From NCBI GenBank assembly GCA_024398475.1, contig JAKSJB010000018.1, positions 1 to 40,468 on the forward strand: a stretch of 40,468 nt of DNA, read 5' to 3'. Position 1 is the stretch's first letter, and each line of letters starts with the position of its first letter. Source of the DNA: Bacteroidaceae bacterium (GTDB lineage: Bacteria > Bacteroidota > Bacteroidia > Bacteroidales > Bacteroidaceae). The notes below the pieces were generated by a model. That model ran no database searches and was not told the DNA's origin. It saw nothing but the letters and a program-made list of their open reading frames with translations. This document shows, piece by piece, positions 1 to 9,189 of this stretch. The translations under genes and the position numbers were made by a program.

Positions 1-209
1 TCAGCACTTGCCTCATACTGCTTCTTCGACAACAAACCGGAGGCACTCAGGGGGGGGTATGTAGAAGAGTCAAAACAGCTTTGTTTGTTCTAATCTTATC
101 CCGAACTGGCGTGAATTAAGTAAACGGTGGCATAAGAAACAAGCAGTATCGTGCAATCTTCTACTATGATGAGCCTGATGCTACTCCTACTACTTCTCTT
201 GCTATGTAA
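1..209 (+). pseudogene. Degraded 3' end of an unrecognised gene
   Basis: No intact ORF is present, but three successive short stretches look like one C-terminus broken by frameshifts. Frame 1 reads ASYCFFDNKPEALR (about 13-54), frame 2 reads NLIPNWRELSKRWHKK (about 97-150), and frame 3 reads QYRAIFYYDEPDATPTTSLAM to a TAA at 207-209. Each step is +1, as if one base had been added, and the changes fall near short A runs (around 73 and 145). An eight-G run lies at 50-57. The family is not recognised. The gene would converge on the downstream operon and share its terminator. The segment is truncated by the window edge, and the joined reading is inference. Confidence 0.35.
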
Positions 210-464
210 AAAGTTAAAAGCAAACGCGAGGAAGGAAAAGCAAATACCATTGTATCAGATGTCATTAGGGTATGAAATTTCCTGATGCCAAAGAAAAGAG
301 AAAAGAGAGAAAAATAGGTATAGGGGGTATATGAGTCATAGGGATTATTGAAAAAAAACTATAACAAATATAAACAAGAAAGGATGCAGCGAATTTGCTG
401 CATCCTTTCTTTGTTTATAGTTTCTCCTTTATTTATTTTTCTCCTTATTTATTTTTCTCCTTAT
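210..464. other. Intergenic region between convergent units
   Basis: No gene is visible. The region holds A-rich sequence (about 280-360), the long terminator hairpin annotated separately, and three imperfect copies of a 16-17 bp unit, TTTCTCCTTATTTATT, at about 421-468 that run up to the stop codon of the SusD gene. Confidence 0.5.
369..419. terminator. Strong bidirectional terminator hairpin
   Basis: The arms TATAAACAAGAAAGGATGCAGC (369-390) and its complement at 397-419 pair over about 22 bp with one bulged T and a 6-nt loop. On the minus strand a run of eight T follows about 10 nt after the stem; on the plus strand pyrimidine-rich sequence follows. It sits 45 bp past the last SusD stop codon and is the obvious end of the 16-kb minus-strand operon. 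Confidence 0.8.
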
Positions 465-2132
465 TTACTGTGGGAGGTTGAGGTACCAGTTGGATGGTGT
501 GGAGAGGCGGTTGAGGAGATTGTAGTCTGGGTTGCGTACGTCCTTGCGCTGGGCTACGCGGACGGCGAGATAGCTTGGGTCGTTGCGACGGAGGGCTATT
601 CGCATGAGGTCGTAGTAGCGGAGACCTTCGCCTGCTGTTTCAAGGGCTGTTTCGTCTATGATCTTGTCTTCGACGAAGAGGATGGAGTCTTGGAGTGTGG
701 TGCAGGTTGCAGGGATGGCGTAGAGGGTGTCGGCATAGACGTCGCCACAGCCACGTGCGTGGAGTCCCTGGGTGTTGGTGCGGGTGAAGTTGGCTGGATT
801 GAAACTGATGAGGTTTCCGGCACGGTTACGCTCGCTCTCGCTGAGGTACATGGCGTTGTTGTCGTTGCAGAGTCCGTACTTGAGGACTGCAAAGGCTGAT
901 TCTGGGAATCCTGCCCGGTTGAGTGCCTCGGCGTAGCGGAGGTATATTTGTGCGATTCGATAGAGCCCTACCCTTCCGCTGAGTGTCTTGCTGAATGTCT
1001 GACGGTACTTGTTGTAGGTGGTGTTGGTGATTCCGGCTGTGTTGAGGTCATAGACCTGGGAGAGTCGGAGGTCGCCGAAGTAGGATTCGCTCTTGACAAA
1101 GAGGGTGTCGGGCGGCGTGATGGTGTCGCGCAGTTCGGTGACTGGGTCGGTATATACCATGGTGTAGGTCTGCGACTTGCTGAGGTTGAGGTAGTAGTCG
1201 GACTTGGTGACCTGGTAGTAGTAGTTGTTCTTCTCTGTGGAGTTGAAGATGTCTTCGAGTTCGCTGACGTTTCCTTCGTACTCGTCTTCTGCCATAACGA
1301 TGGCTGCCAGATGACTTGTGGTGGTTGATGTGTAGCTGTCAATGATGCCACGGAACTCGAAGTCTGTCCAGGTTACGGATCCGACGCCCAACGGTCTTGG
1401 ACTGTCGCGGTGGTTGAGGTAGTCGTGGTAGTAGTTGGCTGCATCGGAATAGTGTCCTGCCCAGAGACAGAGGTCGCCGAGGAGTACGCGTACAGGAAGG
1501 AAGCTCTGTGTGGTCAGGTAGTCGGGGAACTTGGTGTCTACATAGGGCTTGAGGTCGTCGATGAAATAGTTGCATATTGCTTCTATTCCCAATGACTTGT
1601 GGGCTGATGGGTAGGCGTCCTTTTCGGTGAGGATTGGTTCGGTGAAGAACGGTACTTCGCCGTAGTTGAGGGCGAGCTGGAGGTAGGTCCATGCACGGAA
1701 GGAGTGTACGGCTGCTATTTCCTTCGAGAAGACTTTCTCGCCTCGCTTGGCGAGGAGGGAGTCGGCCTTGGCGATGAAGTAGTTGCAGTTCTGGATTACT
1801 GCGTAGTAGTCCTTTGGCTGATTGTATGGGTTCTTACCGAATGTGGGGTCGAAATTGGCGATTGCCTGGAGATTGGTGTTTGCCTCTGGTGTGAGGACGG
1901 TGAGGTCGCCGCGCAATTCGCCGAGCAGTACTGTGCGGTCTGCCAGTGCCTGCATCTTGCCGAGGATTCCGGCTACGGAATAGACTGTGTCGTTCGGACT
2001 GTCGAGGTGATAGTATTCTTCATACTCTACGAGCGAGGAGTCGGCTTCCGTACATGATGACAGTGTGCTCAGAGCCACTCCCAGGATGGGGAGGGCGAGC
2101 ATGGTTGCTATGGTTGTCTTTATTGTTTTCAT
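465..2132 (-). CDS. SusD/RagB-family outer-membrane lipoprotein (second pair)
   Basis: SusD-type surface lipoprotein of 555 residues, expected to act as the ligand-capturing lid of the SusC channel encoded just upstream. The signal peptide ends in a lipobox with Cys27 (LSTLSSC). The N-terminal half has the alpha-helical TPR-like SusD pattern (for example VHSFRAWTYLQLALNYGEVPFF, near residues 140-165), and the C-terminal half contains the usual RIAQIYLRYAEALNRAG and GLRYYDLMRIALRR segments. Length is normal for the family. It lies 12 bp after the SusC stop codon, so the two are surely co-transcribed and probably form one complex. The substrate cannot be read from the sequence; the absence of degradative enzymes and the neighbouring FAS1 proteins argue against a standard polysaccharide locus. 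It is the last gene of the operon. Confidence 0.93.
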   Translation of the reverse strand: MKTIKTTIATMLALPILGVALSTLSSCTEADSSLVEYEEYYHLDSPNDTVYSVAGILGKMQALADRTVLLGELRGDLTVLTPEANTNLQAIANFDPTFGKNPYNQPKDYYAVIQNCNYFIAKADSLLAKRGEKVFSKEIAAVHSFRAWTYLQLALNYGEVPFFTEPILTEKDAYPSAHKSLGIEAICNYFIDDLKPYVDTKFPDYLTTQSFLPVRVLLGDLCLWAGHYSDAANYYHDYLNHRDSPRPLGVGSVTWTDFEFRGIIDSYTSTTTSHLAAIVMAEDEYEGNVSELEDIFNSTEKNNYYYQVTKSDYYLNLSKSQTYTMVYTDPVTELRDTITPPDTLFVKSESYFGDLRLSQVYDLNTAGITNTTYNKYRQTFSKTLSGRVGLYRIAQIYLRYAEALNRAGFPESAFAVLKYGLCNDNNAMYLSESERNRAGNLISFNPANFTRTNTQGLHARGCGDVYADTLYAIPATCTTLQDSILFVEDKIIDETALETAGEGLRYYDLMRIALRRNDPSYLAVRVAQRKDVRNPDYNLLNRLSTPSNWYLNLPQ

Positions 2133-2144
2133 TGCTGTTGAGGA

Positions 2145-5100
2145 TTAGAGGTTGATCTTTACTCCGAGTGAGAAACTGCGGCCGGCTCCTACGAGTCCTG
2201 TGTCGATACCCATGCCGATGACTGAGTTGGATGCGCTGAACTCTGGATCACTTCCAAGGTACTTGGTGAAGGTGAGGAGGTTGTTGGCGCTTCCCCAGAT
2301 GGTGAGTCCCATGAGGTAGGTGCTGCGTACTGGTATGTCGTAACTGAGGGTCACGTTGGAGAGCTTGAGATAACTGCCGTCCTCTATCCAACGGTCGGAG
2401 AAGCGACTGTTGCCCATTGGGTCGAGGTATGTGGCGCGTGGCATGTCGGTCTGCTGTCCTTCATAGGTCCAGCGACGGAGCTGGGCGGTGGTCTGGTTGT
2501 AGAATGTGCCGCCTGACTCTACTACGCTGCGTGGGTAGTTGTAGAGGTCGTTGCCCAATGAATACTTGAAGTTGACTCCGAGGGTGAAGTGCTTGTAGGC
2601 GAGTTTGGTGAAGAGGGTTCCGTAGATGTCGGGATTTGGATCTCCGATGACAGTCATGTCTTCGCTGTTGATTTCATGGTTGCCGTCGAGGTCTACGAAC
2701 TTCATGTCGCCTGCACCGAAGTTCTGTGCTATGCCGTTTTCGGATACTTGGTAGAGTCCGGCTGCCTTTGCTTCCTGGCTTGTGCTGAAGACTCCGTCTG
2801 TGCGGTAGCCATAGAAGAGGTTGGCTGACTTGCCTTCGGCGGAGATGATGTTGGCTCCGTAGATGGTGTTGAGTATCTGTCCGTCGTTGCCTGGGAGTCG
2901 CTCGATGCGGTTCTTATAGTGTCCCATGCTCATGCCGAGTTCCCACTTCCAGTCCTTGCTGCTGATGAGCTTGCCACGGGCTGATACGTCGAAGCCTTCG
3001 TTGGTGAGGCGTCCGTTGTTGGTCCAGTTGGCATCGAGTCCGGTGAGGTATGAGAGTGAGTTGAGGGTGAGCAGGTGGTATGTGTTGCTGCGGAAATAGT
3101 TGACTCCGAAGAAGAGGCGGTTGTTGAACGCTGCGAGTTGGAGACCTGCCGTGAGGCGTGCCGTGGTTTCCCACTGGAGGCGTGTGTTGCCGATGTTGCC
3201 GATGGTGAGACCGCTGATGTTGCCGAATACTCGCTTGGCTACGAAGTAGGTGCGGTTGGCATTGCTGTCCATATCGTCGTTTCCTGTGAGGTCGAAGCCT
3301 ACGTTGAGCTTGAGGTAGTCTACGCTTGGCATGCGGAACCAGTCTTCATTGCTGATGACCCATGCGGCTGTGGCTGATGGGAAGAAGCCCCATGCGTAGT
3401 TGCCTATCTTGATTCCGTCGGATGCGTCTTTTCCGAACTTGCTGTCTCCGTTCATGCTGATGCCTGCTGAGAGGTAGTAGCGCTCACGGTAGTTGTAGTC
3501 GGCTGTGAGGTAGTAGTTGATGTCTACGCTCTTGTCCTCGATTCCGTCTGTGGTCTTGTTGTTGAGTGAACTGGTCATACTTGCCGTCTTGTCGTTGGTG
3601 GAGTTATAACCGGTCTGGGAATTGAGTGTGTATGAGCTGTTGAGGTAGCGTACTCCTCCGCGGAGATTGAGCCAGTGGGCTCCGAAGCGGCGCTGGAAGG
3701 TGAGGTAGGAGTCGGACATCACGTCGATCTCGCGTGCTGAGAGTGCTGATGCACGGTTCTTGACTACTCCGATGCCTTCGATTTCGAACTGTGGTACTCC
3801 TGTGAGTGGGAGGTAGTAGTTCTCGTCGGTGTTGATGAGGCGGAAGGAGAAGTGCTCGAAGAAGGAGAGGTAGCGGTTGATGCGCCACTGTGGTGTGATG
3901 GCGAGGTCTATCATACGGTTTCCGAAGTCGTTCTTGTTGTCGCCTTCTCCGTTCTTGAGTATGCTGAGTGGGTTGGCGAGTGAGTTGTGCCAGTTGTCGG
4001 TAGGCAATACGTCGGAGAGGAAATCGTCGGCTCCTGCGAGATAGGTTGAGAGGTTTCCGTTGGTGTCGTATGCGTATGGGGAGAGGAACGGTGACTTGAT
4101 GAGTGAGAGGAAGCCCGGGGAGGAGATGATTCCGTAGTTGCCGGTCTTGCTCTTGCTCTGGTACTGGGCTCCGTCGTCGCGCATGTTGCGGGTTACGTCG
4201 CTGTAGCTGGCATCGAAGCGTACGTCGATGTTGCGGGCGAGGATGATGTCACTGTTGAGACGGAGGTTGAAACGGGAGAAGGAGTTGTTCTTCAGCGTTG
4301 ATTCTCCGTTGGCGTATCCTACTGAGAGGTTGTAGTTGGCTACGTCGTCTCCTCCCTGTACGTTGATGCTGTAGTTCTGGGTGAAGGCTTCGTCGGATAC
4401 GAGTGAGTTCCAGTCCGTGTGGTTGTGATACATATTATAATAATAGTAGTTGGAATCGGTCTGGAGGAACTTGAAGGAGTTCTTCTTGGTTCCGGTGCTT
4501 CCTATCAGTTCGCTGGCGTAGATGCGGTACTGCTCGGCATTCATCATGTCGAAGGTTCCGGGTGCGAGTTCGTAGGATCCGCCGAGACTGACGTCGATCT
4601 TGGTGGCCATGCTCTTGTTGCGCTTGGTCTCTATGACTACTACTCCGTTGGCTCCCTTGGCTCCGTAGAGGGCGAGGCCGTTCTTGAGTACGGTGATACG
4701 CTCGATGTCTTCTACCATGAGGTTGCCCAGGGTGTTGTTGAAGAAGCCGTCGTGGAGCGACATGGAGTTGTACTCCATTGGGAAGATGGTTCCGTCGACT
4801 ACTACCAGCGGCATGGCGTTGGAGTTGAGTGAGTTGAGTCCCTGAATGAGCATCATGACTCCTTCTGCTGGGGCTGCGCTGCGGGATACTGCCATGAGGT
4901 CGCCGCCAAGACTGCTCTGCAACTGGTTGTCGATGGTGAGGTCGTTGTTGTTGTATGTGACATTGGCTGTCTTCTTGGTGGTACCGGTGGTGCTGGTTGA
5001 ATAGATGTCGGTGAACTTGTCGCTGTACATGCGGGCGAGTGGCTGGCTGCCGCCTGCCTTTACTGCCTGCTGAAGGAGATTGTAGCCTTCGGCTTGGAGG

Positions 5101-5360
5101 ATGATGGATGTGACGTAGGTACTTGCCTTGAGGGTGTATTCTCCGTTTTCATCGGTCATCGCTGAATGGGAGTTGTCGTTGTAGCCTGTAACTCGTACTC
5201 CGGATGCGGGGAGTCCTGTGGATGCGTCTATGACTTTACCCCTTATCTCCTTGGTGTTGCTGATTATCTGTTTCTGACTCTCAGCTTCCTGGGCATTGGT
5301 GGTGAGTGTGAACGTTGATGCCAATGCCAGGGCTATTGTTATTCTATATACTGTTTTCAT
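2145..5360 (-). CDS. SusC/RagA-family TonB-dependent outer-membrane transporter (second pair)
   Basis: TonB-dependent beta-barrel transporter of 1071 residues that moves a ligand across the outer membrane with energy from TonB-ExbBD. A Sec signal peptide (residues 1-23, ending TNA-QE) is followed by a carboxypeptidase-regulatory-like beta-sandwich (about 40-115, IRGKVIDASTGLPASGVRVTG). A plug domain follows (about 135-250) with the SusC hallmark PLVVVDGTIFP and IERITVLKNGLALYGAKGANGVV, then a long beta-barrel ending in an aromatic/hydrophobic C-terminus (FSLGVKINL). The plug start is divergent: I see no clear TonB-box-like DEVVVTA segment, unlike the other SusC here. The gene lies 12 bp after the upstream FAS1 gene and 12 bp before its SusD partner. 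The ligand is unknown. Confidence 0.94.
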   Translation of the reverse strand: MKTVYRITIALALASTFTLTTNAQEAESQKQIISNTKEIRGKVIDASTGLPASGVRVTGYNDNSHSAMTDENGEYTLKASTYVTSIILQAEGYNLLQQAVKAGGSQPLARMYSDKFTDIYSTSTTGTTKKTANVTYNNNDLTIDNQLQSSLGGDLMAVSRSAAPAEGVMMLIQGLNSLNSNAMPLVVVDGTIFPMEYNSMSLHDGFFNNTLGNLMVEDIERITVLKNGLALYGAKGANGVVVIETKRNKSMATKIDVSLGGSYELAPGTFDMMNAEQYRIYASELIGSTGTKKNSFKFLQTDSNYYYYNMYHNHTDWNSLVSDEAFTQNYSINVQGGDDVANYNLSVGYANGESTLKNNSFSRFNLRLNSDIILARNIDVRFDASYSDVTRNMRDDGAQYQSKSKTGNYGIISSPGFLSLIKSPFLSPYAYDTNGNLSTYLAGADDFLSDVLPTDNWHNSLANPLSILKNGEGDNKNDFGNRMIDLAITPQWRINRYLSFFEHFSFRLINTDENYYLPLTGVPQFEIEGIGVVKNRASALSAREIDVMSDSYLTFQRRFGAHWLNLRGGVRYLNSSYTLNSQTGYNSTNDKTASMTSSLNNKTTDGIEDKSVDINYYLTADYNYRERYYLSAGISMNGDSKFGKDASDGIKIGNYAWGFFPSATAAWVISNEDWFRMPSVDYLKLNVGFDLTGNDDMDSNANRTYFVAKRVFGNISGLTIGNIGNTRLQWETTARLTAGLQLAAFNNRLFFGVNYFRSNTYHLLTLNSLSYLTGLDANWTNNGRLTNEGFDVSARGKLISSKDWKWELGMSMGHYKNRIERLPGNDGQILNTIYGANIISAEGKSANLFYGYRTDGVFSTSQEAKAAGLYQVSENGIAQNFGAGDMKFVDLDGNHEINSEDMTVIGDPNPDIYGTLFTKLAYKHFTLGVNFKYSLGNDLYNYPRSVVESGGTFYNQTTAQLRRWTYEGQQTDMPRATYLDPMGNSRFSDRWIEDGSYLKLSNVTLSYDIPVRSTYLMGLTIWGSANNLLTFTKYLGSDPEFSASNSVIGMGIDTGLVGAGRSFSLGVKINL

Positions 5361-5372
5361 GAGGTAAGCCGT

Positions 5373-6995
5373 TTAGTGTTTTTTATTTTCATTGGGTACT
5401 GTATCGACTGGCTTGAGATATACGCAGTCGAGGTACATTTCACGGGAGAACTTGGTTTCGCGGTTGGTCATCTTACATGTGAGTGTAAGGGTGACTGTCA
5501 CGTCTTGCTGCTCGTAGTTGCAGGTTGGCAGGGTGACGCGTCCTACATGGACGGTATCTACCTTGTATGGATCGTTGGAGATTGGGTCGTCGTAGTTGAC
5601 CGTGGTCTTCGTGCCGTCCAGATTCTGATATGTGAGTGATGCTACGAACTTGTTTGGCTTGAAGTCGCGCGAGTTCTTGTTGTAAACGGTCTTTGGCAGT
5701 ATCACTACGTAGATGTCGTAGGTGGCTGAGAGGGTGTTGGCTAACCTGAAGGATACGTTCCAGTTGGATGTGCTTGTCTTCTGCACGATGTCGAGGTAAC
5801 CGTCCTTGGAGATGGAGTCGCCGATGGCTGTACGGTAGTTGAAGGTACAGTCTTTACTGTCAACCAATACTGACTGGTATTCTGTCTCTACTGTGATTGG
5901 ACGGAAATAGAGCTGCTCCTTGGTGAAAGGCCACTTGCGCAGGTTGTAGATGGTTCCGTTGCTGCAATAGAGGGAGTCGGCTATGTAGGCGCCTGTGAGT
6001 ATGCCTCCGGCATCGAACGGACGGTAGAATACGTTGTATTCCGGTTCGCGTGCGCTGTACATCGTGGAGTTGATGGAGTCCATGATGTGGTGCTGGATGT
6101 TGCGGTTGTAGTACAGGCCTTGCATGAGGGAAACGTTCTTCCAGTAGTCGGAGATGGAGTCTGCCTTGAGGATGCTGCCGTAGTTGAAGTATTGGCTTGC
6201 TTCCTTGTCGATGTCGCTCCATGTGGCTGAGTCTGGAATGAACATGAAGTATGTACTGTCCTCTGAATTGATCTGTCCGAATGTGCGGTAGAGGATGTTG
6301 GTCTTGTTCATCACGGAGTCGGAATAGACGATGAGTCCGTCTTCGATTCCGCGCTGGATGCTGGCATTTTCGTCGAGTTCATGCTTCTCGTAGTGCTTGA
6401 GGAACTTGCCGAAGTGCTTGTAGCGGCTCATGGATGTGAGTCCTTCGTAGATGTTGTAGTTGTATGGTACTTCTCTGTCAACTATGTGAAGGAGTCCGTT
6501 CATGGCTGGTATGTTGTATTCGGATGGGTTGATGGTGAACTGTGATCCGAGTACTTGCTTGTTGTTCATCATGAGGATTGGACTGCCTTCTCCGTCCATT
6601 TCGGCATTGAAGAGGGTGTGGGCTATGTGATTTCCGAGGAAATGGAGACCTACCATCGAGTCGCCTTGCTGGGTGAGACAGTCCTTCAGCAAGGAGTCGC
6701 AGTTGAAGGTGCCGTTCTTTGGTGCCCATACGGTGAGACTTTGGTCGGCATCCAGCAACTCTGCATAGGTGATGGGTGTGGTGTGGTTGTTGTTATATAC
6801 GTGTGCTGTCTCCAGGACACGGAGGAAATCACTCAGTTCGCTGTTGGACTTGATGAGTTCCAGCAGGGACTTATCGGACGACATGCGCTGTTCGTCGAAG
6901 TGGTCGTCCCAGGTGTCGGAACATGAACTGAACAGTCCACCGACAAGCGGAAGTGCCAGAAGTCCGGTGATTGTTATTTTATGTATTCTTTTCAT
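5373..6995 (-). CDS. Fasciclin (FAS1) domain lipoprotein with C-terminal beta-rich domain
   Basis: Lipoprotein of 540 residues with lipobox Cys25 (GGLFSSC). FAS1 repeat 1 covers about residues 38-175: a helix (SLLELIKSNSELSDFLRVLE), the H1-like strand LTVWAPKNGTF and the closing NGLLHIVDREVPY. FAS1 repeat 2 covers about 185-375, with YFMFIPDSATW and NGTIYNLRKWPF. The last 160 residues are beta-rich (YDIYVVILPKTVY, VTVTLTLTCKM) and look like a jelly-roll module I cannot name. FAS1 domains generally mediate adhesion or protein-protein contact and have no catalytic residues. The gene lies between another FAS1 gene and a SusC gene in one operon, so it is inferred to be an accessory surface protein of the transporter. 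The 133-bp gap upstream carries an inverted repeat. Confidence 0.88.
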   Translation of the reverse strand: MKRIHKITITGLLALPLVGGLFSSCSDTWDDHFDEQRMSSDKSLLELIKSNSELSDFLRVLETAHVYNNNHTTPITYAELLDADQSLTVWAPKNGTFNCDSLLKDCLTQQGDSMVGLHFLGNHIAHTLFNAEMDGEGSPILMMNNKQVLGSQFTINPSEYNIPAMNGLLHIVDREVPYNYNIYEGLTSMSRYKHFGKFLKHYEKHELDENASIQRGIEDGLIVYSDSVMNKTNILYRTFGQINSEDSTYFMFIPDSATWSDIDKEASQYFNYGSILKADSISDYWKNVSLMQGLYYNRNIQHHIMDSINSTMYSAREPEYNVFYRPFDAGGILTGAYIADSLYCSNGTIYNLRKWPFTKEQLYFRPITVETEYQSVLVDSKDCTFNYRTAIGDSISKDGYLDIVQKTSTSNWNVSFRLANTLSATYDIYVVILPKTVYNKNSRDFKPNKFVASLTYQNLDGTKTTVNYDDPISNDPYKVDTVHVGRVTLPTCNYEQQDVTVTLTLTCKMTNRETKFSREMYLDCVYLKPVDTVPNENKKH

Positions 6996-7128
6996 ATTGT
7001 TTTTCTTTTTGTTGATAGGAACCAGAGGGGTTTCGTTTTTTCGAGATTTCGATTCTTCGAGGTGTCGAGATTTCGGATAGTCGAGATTTCGGGGTTTCCG
7101 GAATCAACTCCTCTGGTTGCTATTGATT
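6996..7128. repeat. Inter-cistronic inverted repeat enclosing TCGAGATTTCG copies
   Basis: Within the operon, AACCAGAGG (7020-7028) and CCTCTGGTT (7110-7118) form a 9-bp inverted repeat around an 81-bp centre. The centre has three exact copies of TCGAGATTTCG, at 7041-7051, 7065-7075 and 7081-7091, plus related TTCGA-type words. No ORF of interest lies here. The composition resembles the TTCGA-rich block at 17432-17480, which suggests a dispersed intergenic repeat. It could fold in the mRNA and act as a processing or stability element between the two FAS1 cistrons (inference). Confidence 0.6.
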
Positions 7129-9066
7129 TTAGTGAGTGTCCTCTGCTTTTTCGCCATCGTAAACGCTCTTTGGACATAATTCGAAATAGTTGATTGGCAA
7201 CTCTGCCTGTGGGTTGTCGTTCACAAGTCGGATTCGTACCCAGTATTCCTTGTCTGGTGACATGGTCTGGGTGGTGAGAATCTTACGCAACTTTCCGTTG
7301 TTGTCACGGAGGTTATTGGATGCGCCTTGCAACCATGTGTCCATTTCCTTCATGTAGCCACGGTTGTGCATTGCCTTGTCGATGGCACGGTTGGCATCTT
7401 CGTCGCCTGCTACGTCGGCTACCCATCCGATGGTTGGGTCGCCTCCGTAGATACGGAAGTCGATTGGAATTCCCATTGGCTTGAGGTTGCCTTTCTCTCC
7501 GAAGTATACCTGTACGACTCCTCGGCTCTCATGTGCTCCGTAGGCAAATCGTACTTCGTAGGTGTTTTCGGGTACTGGTGGGAGCTTGAAACTGATGTCG
7601 AACTGTCCGGTGAAGTCTACGCAGTCCTGATATGTGGCATTCCATGTGCTGCGGTTGCGGAGGTTGAGGTTAGGGTTCTGTCCGTGGAAGTCCCAGCCTT
7701 CTACTACCTTGAAACCTGTACAGTTTTCTGAGCCGCGGGCTCCGCAGTTCATGAACTCTGGTGAGAGGGTTACGGCATCGATGCGGATGCGGTCGTTGAA
7801 GACTACGTCGCGGGTCTGCACGTTGTAGGTGAGTATGTTGTCGATGTAGTGGTAGATTCCGTTGAGTGCCTGCTGGTCGACCTGGCCGATTTCTGATGGA
7901 CTGTAGACCTTGATGCCTGGTACTGTGGCACGGGTGGCTACTCCCTTACGGTTGATGAAGAGTCCGGCTGATGGTGAACTGAACTTGATGATGGTTCCTG
8001 GCATCAGCGTGGTGAACCAGTCGGTACAGTCAATCTTGTTGGTTACGGCGCAGTCGGTCTTGAGGTTGACTCCGTTCATGTCGGTTACTGTCCAGTCGCT
8101 GTAGCCTCCGTAGTATGGAAGGAGGTGGTAGGATACGAATCGGTTGAGCGGATTCTTTCGGTTGGTCCAGTCTTCGTCGTACTGACCTGCATCTTCCGGA
8201 TAGACTTCATCGTATACTTGCTTGGCGTATGCCTTGAGGTCGTCGAGGTTGTTGATGCCATTGGCTGCATAGATGGAATCGGGCTCTACGAAGGCGCTGT
8301 AGCGCTTCATTCGCTTTCCTACCCAGTAGCAGAGGTGCTGCTCGGTTCCGCCACGGGTGATGTAGTAGCCTTTGTTGACTGAGTCTTCACCGCAGGTGTA
8401 GCTCTCGTCGATATACTCGTAGAGGGAGTCTGCCATTCCTGTCAATATCAGGGCTGATGAGAAGAGGGATACTTCTGGGTTTGCAATGATCAGTTCGGGC
8501 AGGTACTGGCTGCTTGGACGGATGATGCTGCTGAGTGTGTGTACCACTCCGTTCTCTACTGAGTCGTCGCGTACGACGAGTTTTGACTGCTTGTTTACAT
8601 AATATATAATGTTGTTGCCGTTGTTGACGTCGCTGTCGCATGAGAAGGTGAGATAGCGGTCGTTCATGTTGGCTGTCGGGAAGTTTCCATCGTGAAGGTC
8701 GGATGTGAAATATGCCTTCTTGATGATGTGGTTCCATGCTATGGTGTCGCATTCAGCTTTTGTCAAGTCTTCTACTGATGTCTTTCCCATGCTGTGGAGG
8801 TATTCGTTGATTGCCTCGTTGGTTGGTGCGAGACATGTGTATGTTCCGTAGGTTGCCATCATGCCGTAGAGACCTGATCTGTGGAGTATCTCTACAAACT
8901 CACTGAACATCTCAGGACGATTGTCCAAATAGTCAGAAACCATTTCACCGGTGAAGGTGTAATAGTTCTCTGCATCAGGATCATCCGAACATGACGTGAG
9001 GGTCATTGCTAACGGACAGCAGAGCAACGAGAGAACTGCTATTGTTACTGATTTTATAGATTTCAT
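7129..9066 (-). CDS. Fasciclin (FAS1) domain lipoprotein with C-terminal beta-rich domain
   Basis: Lipoprotein of 645 residues from the chosen start at 9066. The longer ORF start at 9138 adds 24 basic residues before a perfect lipoprotein signal peptide (MKSIKSVTIAVLSLLCC, lipobox Cys26 in TLTSC), so the internal Met is preferred. FAS1 repeat 1 covers about residues 37-190 (MVSDYLDNRPEMFSEFVEIL, YTCLAPTNEAINEYL, NGVVHTLSSIIRP). A second, more divergent FAS1-like repeat covers about 195-420 and closes with NGIYHYIDNILTYN. The C-terminal 210 residues (RIRIDAVTLSPEFMNCG onward) are beta-rich and parallel in position to the tail of the next FAS1 protein. No catalytic motif is seen. It is the fourth cistron of the operon, between a SusD and another FAS1 gene. 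Confidence 0.87.
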   Translation of the reverse strand: MKSIKSVTIAVLSLLCCPLAMTLTSCSDDPDAENYYTFTGEMVSDYLDNRPEMFSEFVEILHRSGLYGMMATYGTYTCLAPTNEAINEYLHSMGKTSVEDLTKAECDTIAWNHIIKKAYFTSDLHDGNFPTANMNDRYLTFSCDSDVNNGNNIIYYVNKQSKLVVRDDSVENGVVHTLSSIIRPSSQYLPELIIANPEVSLFSSALILTGMADSLYEYIDESYTCGEDSVNKGYYITRGGTEQHLCYWVGKRMKRYSAFVEPDSIYAANGINNLDDLKAYAKQVYDEVYPEDAGQYDEDWTNRKNPLNRFVSYHLLPYYGGYSDWTVTDMNGVNLKTDCAVTNKIDCTDWFTTLMPGTIIKFSSPSAGLFINRKGVATRATVPGIKVYSPSEIGQVDQQALNGIYHYIDNILTYNVQTRDVVFNDRIRIDAVTLSPEFMNCGARGSENCTGFKVVEGWDFHGQNPNLNLRNRSTWNATYQDCVDFTGQFDISFKLPPVPENTYEVRFAYGAHESRGVVQVYFGEKGNLKPMGIPIDFRIYGGDPTIGWVADVAGDEDANRAIDKAMHNRGYMKEMDTWLQGASNNLRDNNGKLRKILTTQTMSPDKEYWVRIRLVNDNPQAELPINYFELCPKSVYDGEKAEDTH

Positions 9067-9189
9067 TGTTTTGAGTTTTTTTGTTGGTTGTTTTCTTTTG
9101 TTGGTTGTTCCCCTTTTGAGAATATTTTGCGGAGGCATAAGGAACGGGAGGTCCCTGATTGCGGGTTCCGCCTGGGGAAACTGTATTGC
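9067..9189 (-). other. Inter-cistronic spacer with nested GC-rich hairpin
   Basis: This 123-bp spacer separates the SusD stop codon from the start of the next FAS1 gene. It contains nested complementary segments: GGGA/TCCC (9146-9149 with 9152-9155) inside GGAAC/GTTCC (9141-9145 with 9165-9169), with an alternative GCGGA/TCCGC pairing (9129-9133 with 9167-9171). No T tract follows on the minus strand, so a processing or partial attenuation site is more likely than a full terminator. Function is inference. Confidence 0.4.

Noticed and set aside
948..4832. Long open frames on the plus strand opposite the SusC/SusD genes
   Set aside because: They are shadows of the skewed codon use of the minus-strand genes; low-complexity Val/Glu/Gly composition and no family match.
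9067..9138. Upstream start for the 645-residue FAS1 lipoprotein
   Set aside because: It would place 24 basic residues before a complete lipoprotein signal peptide.
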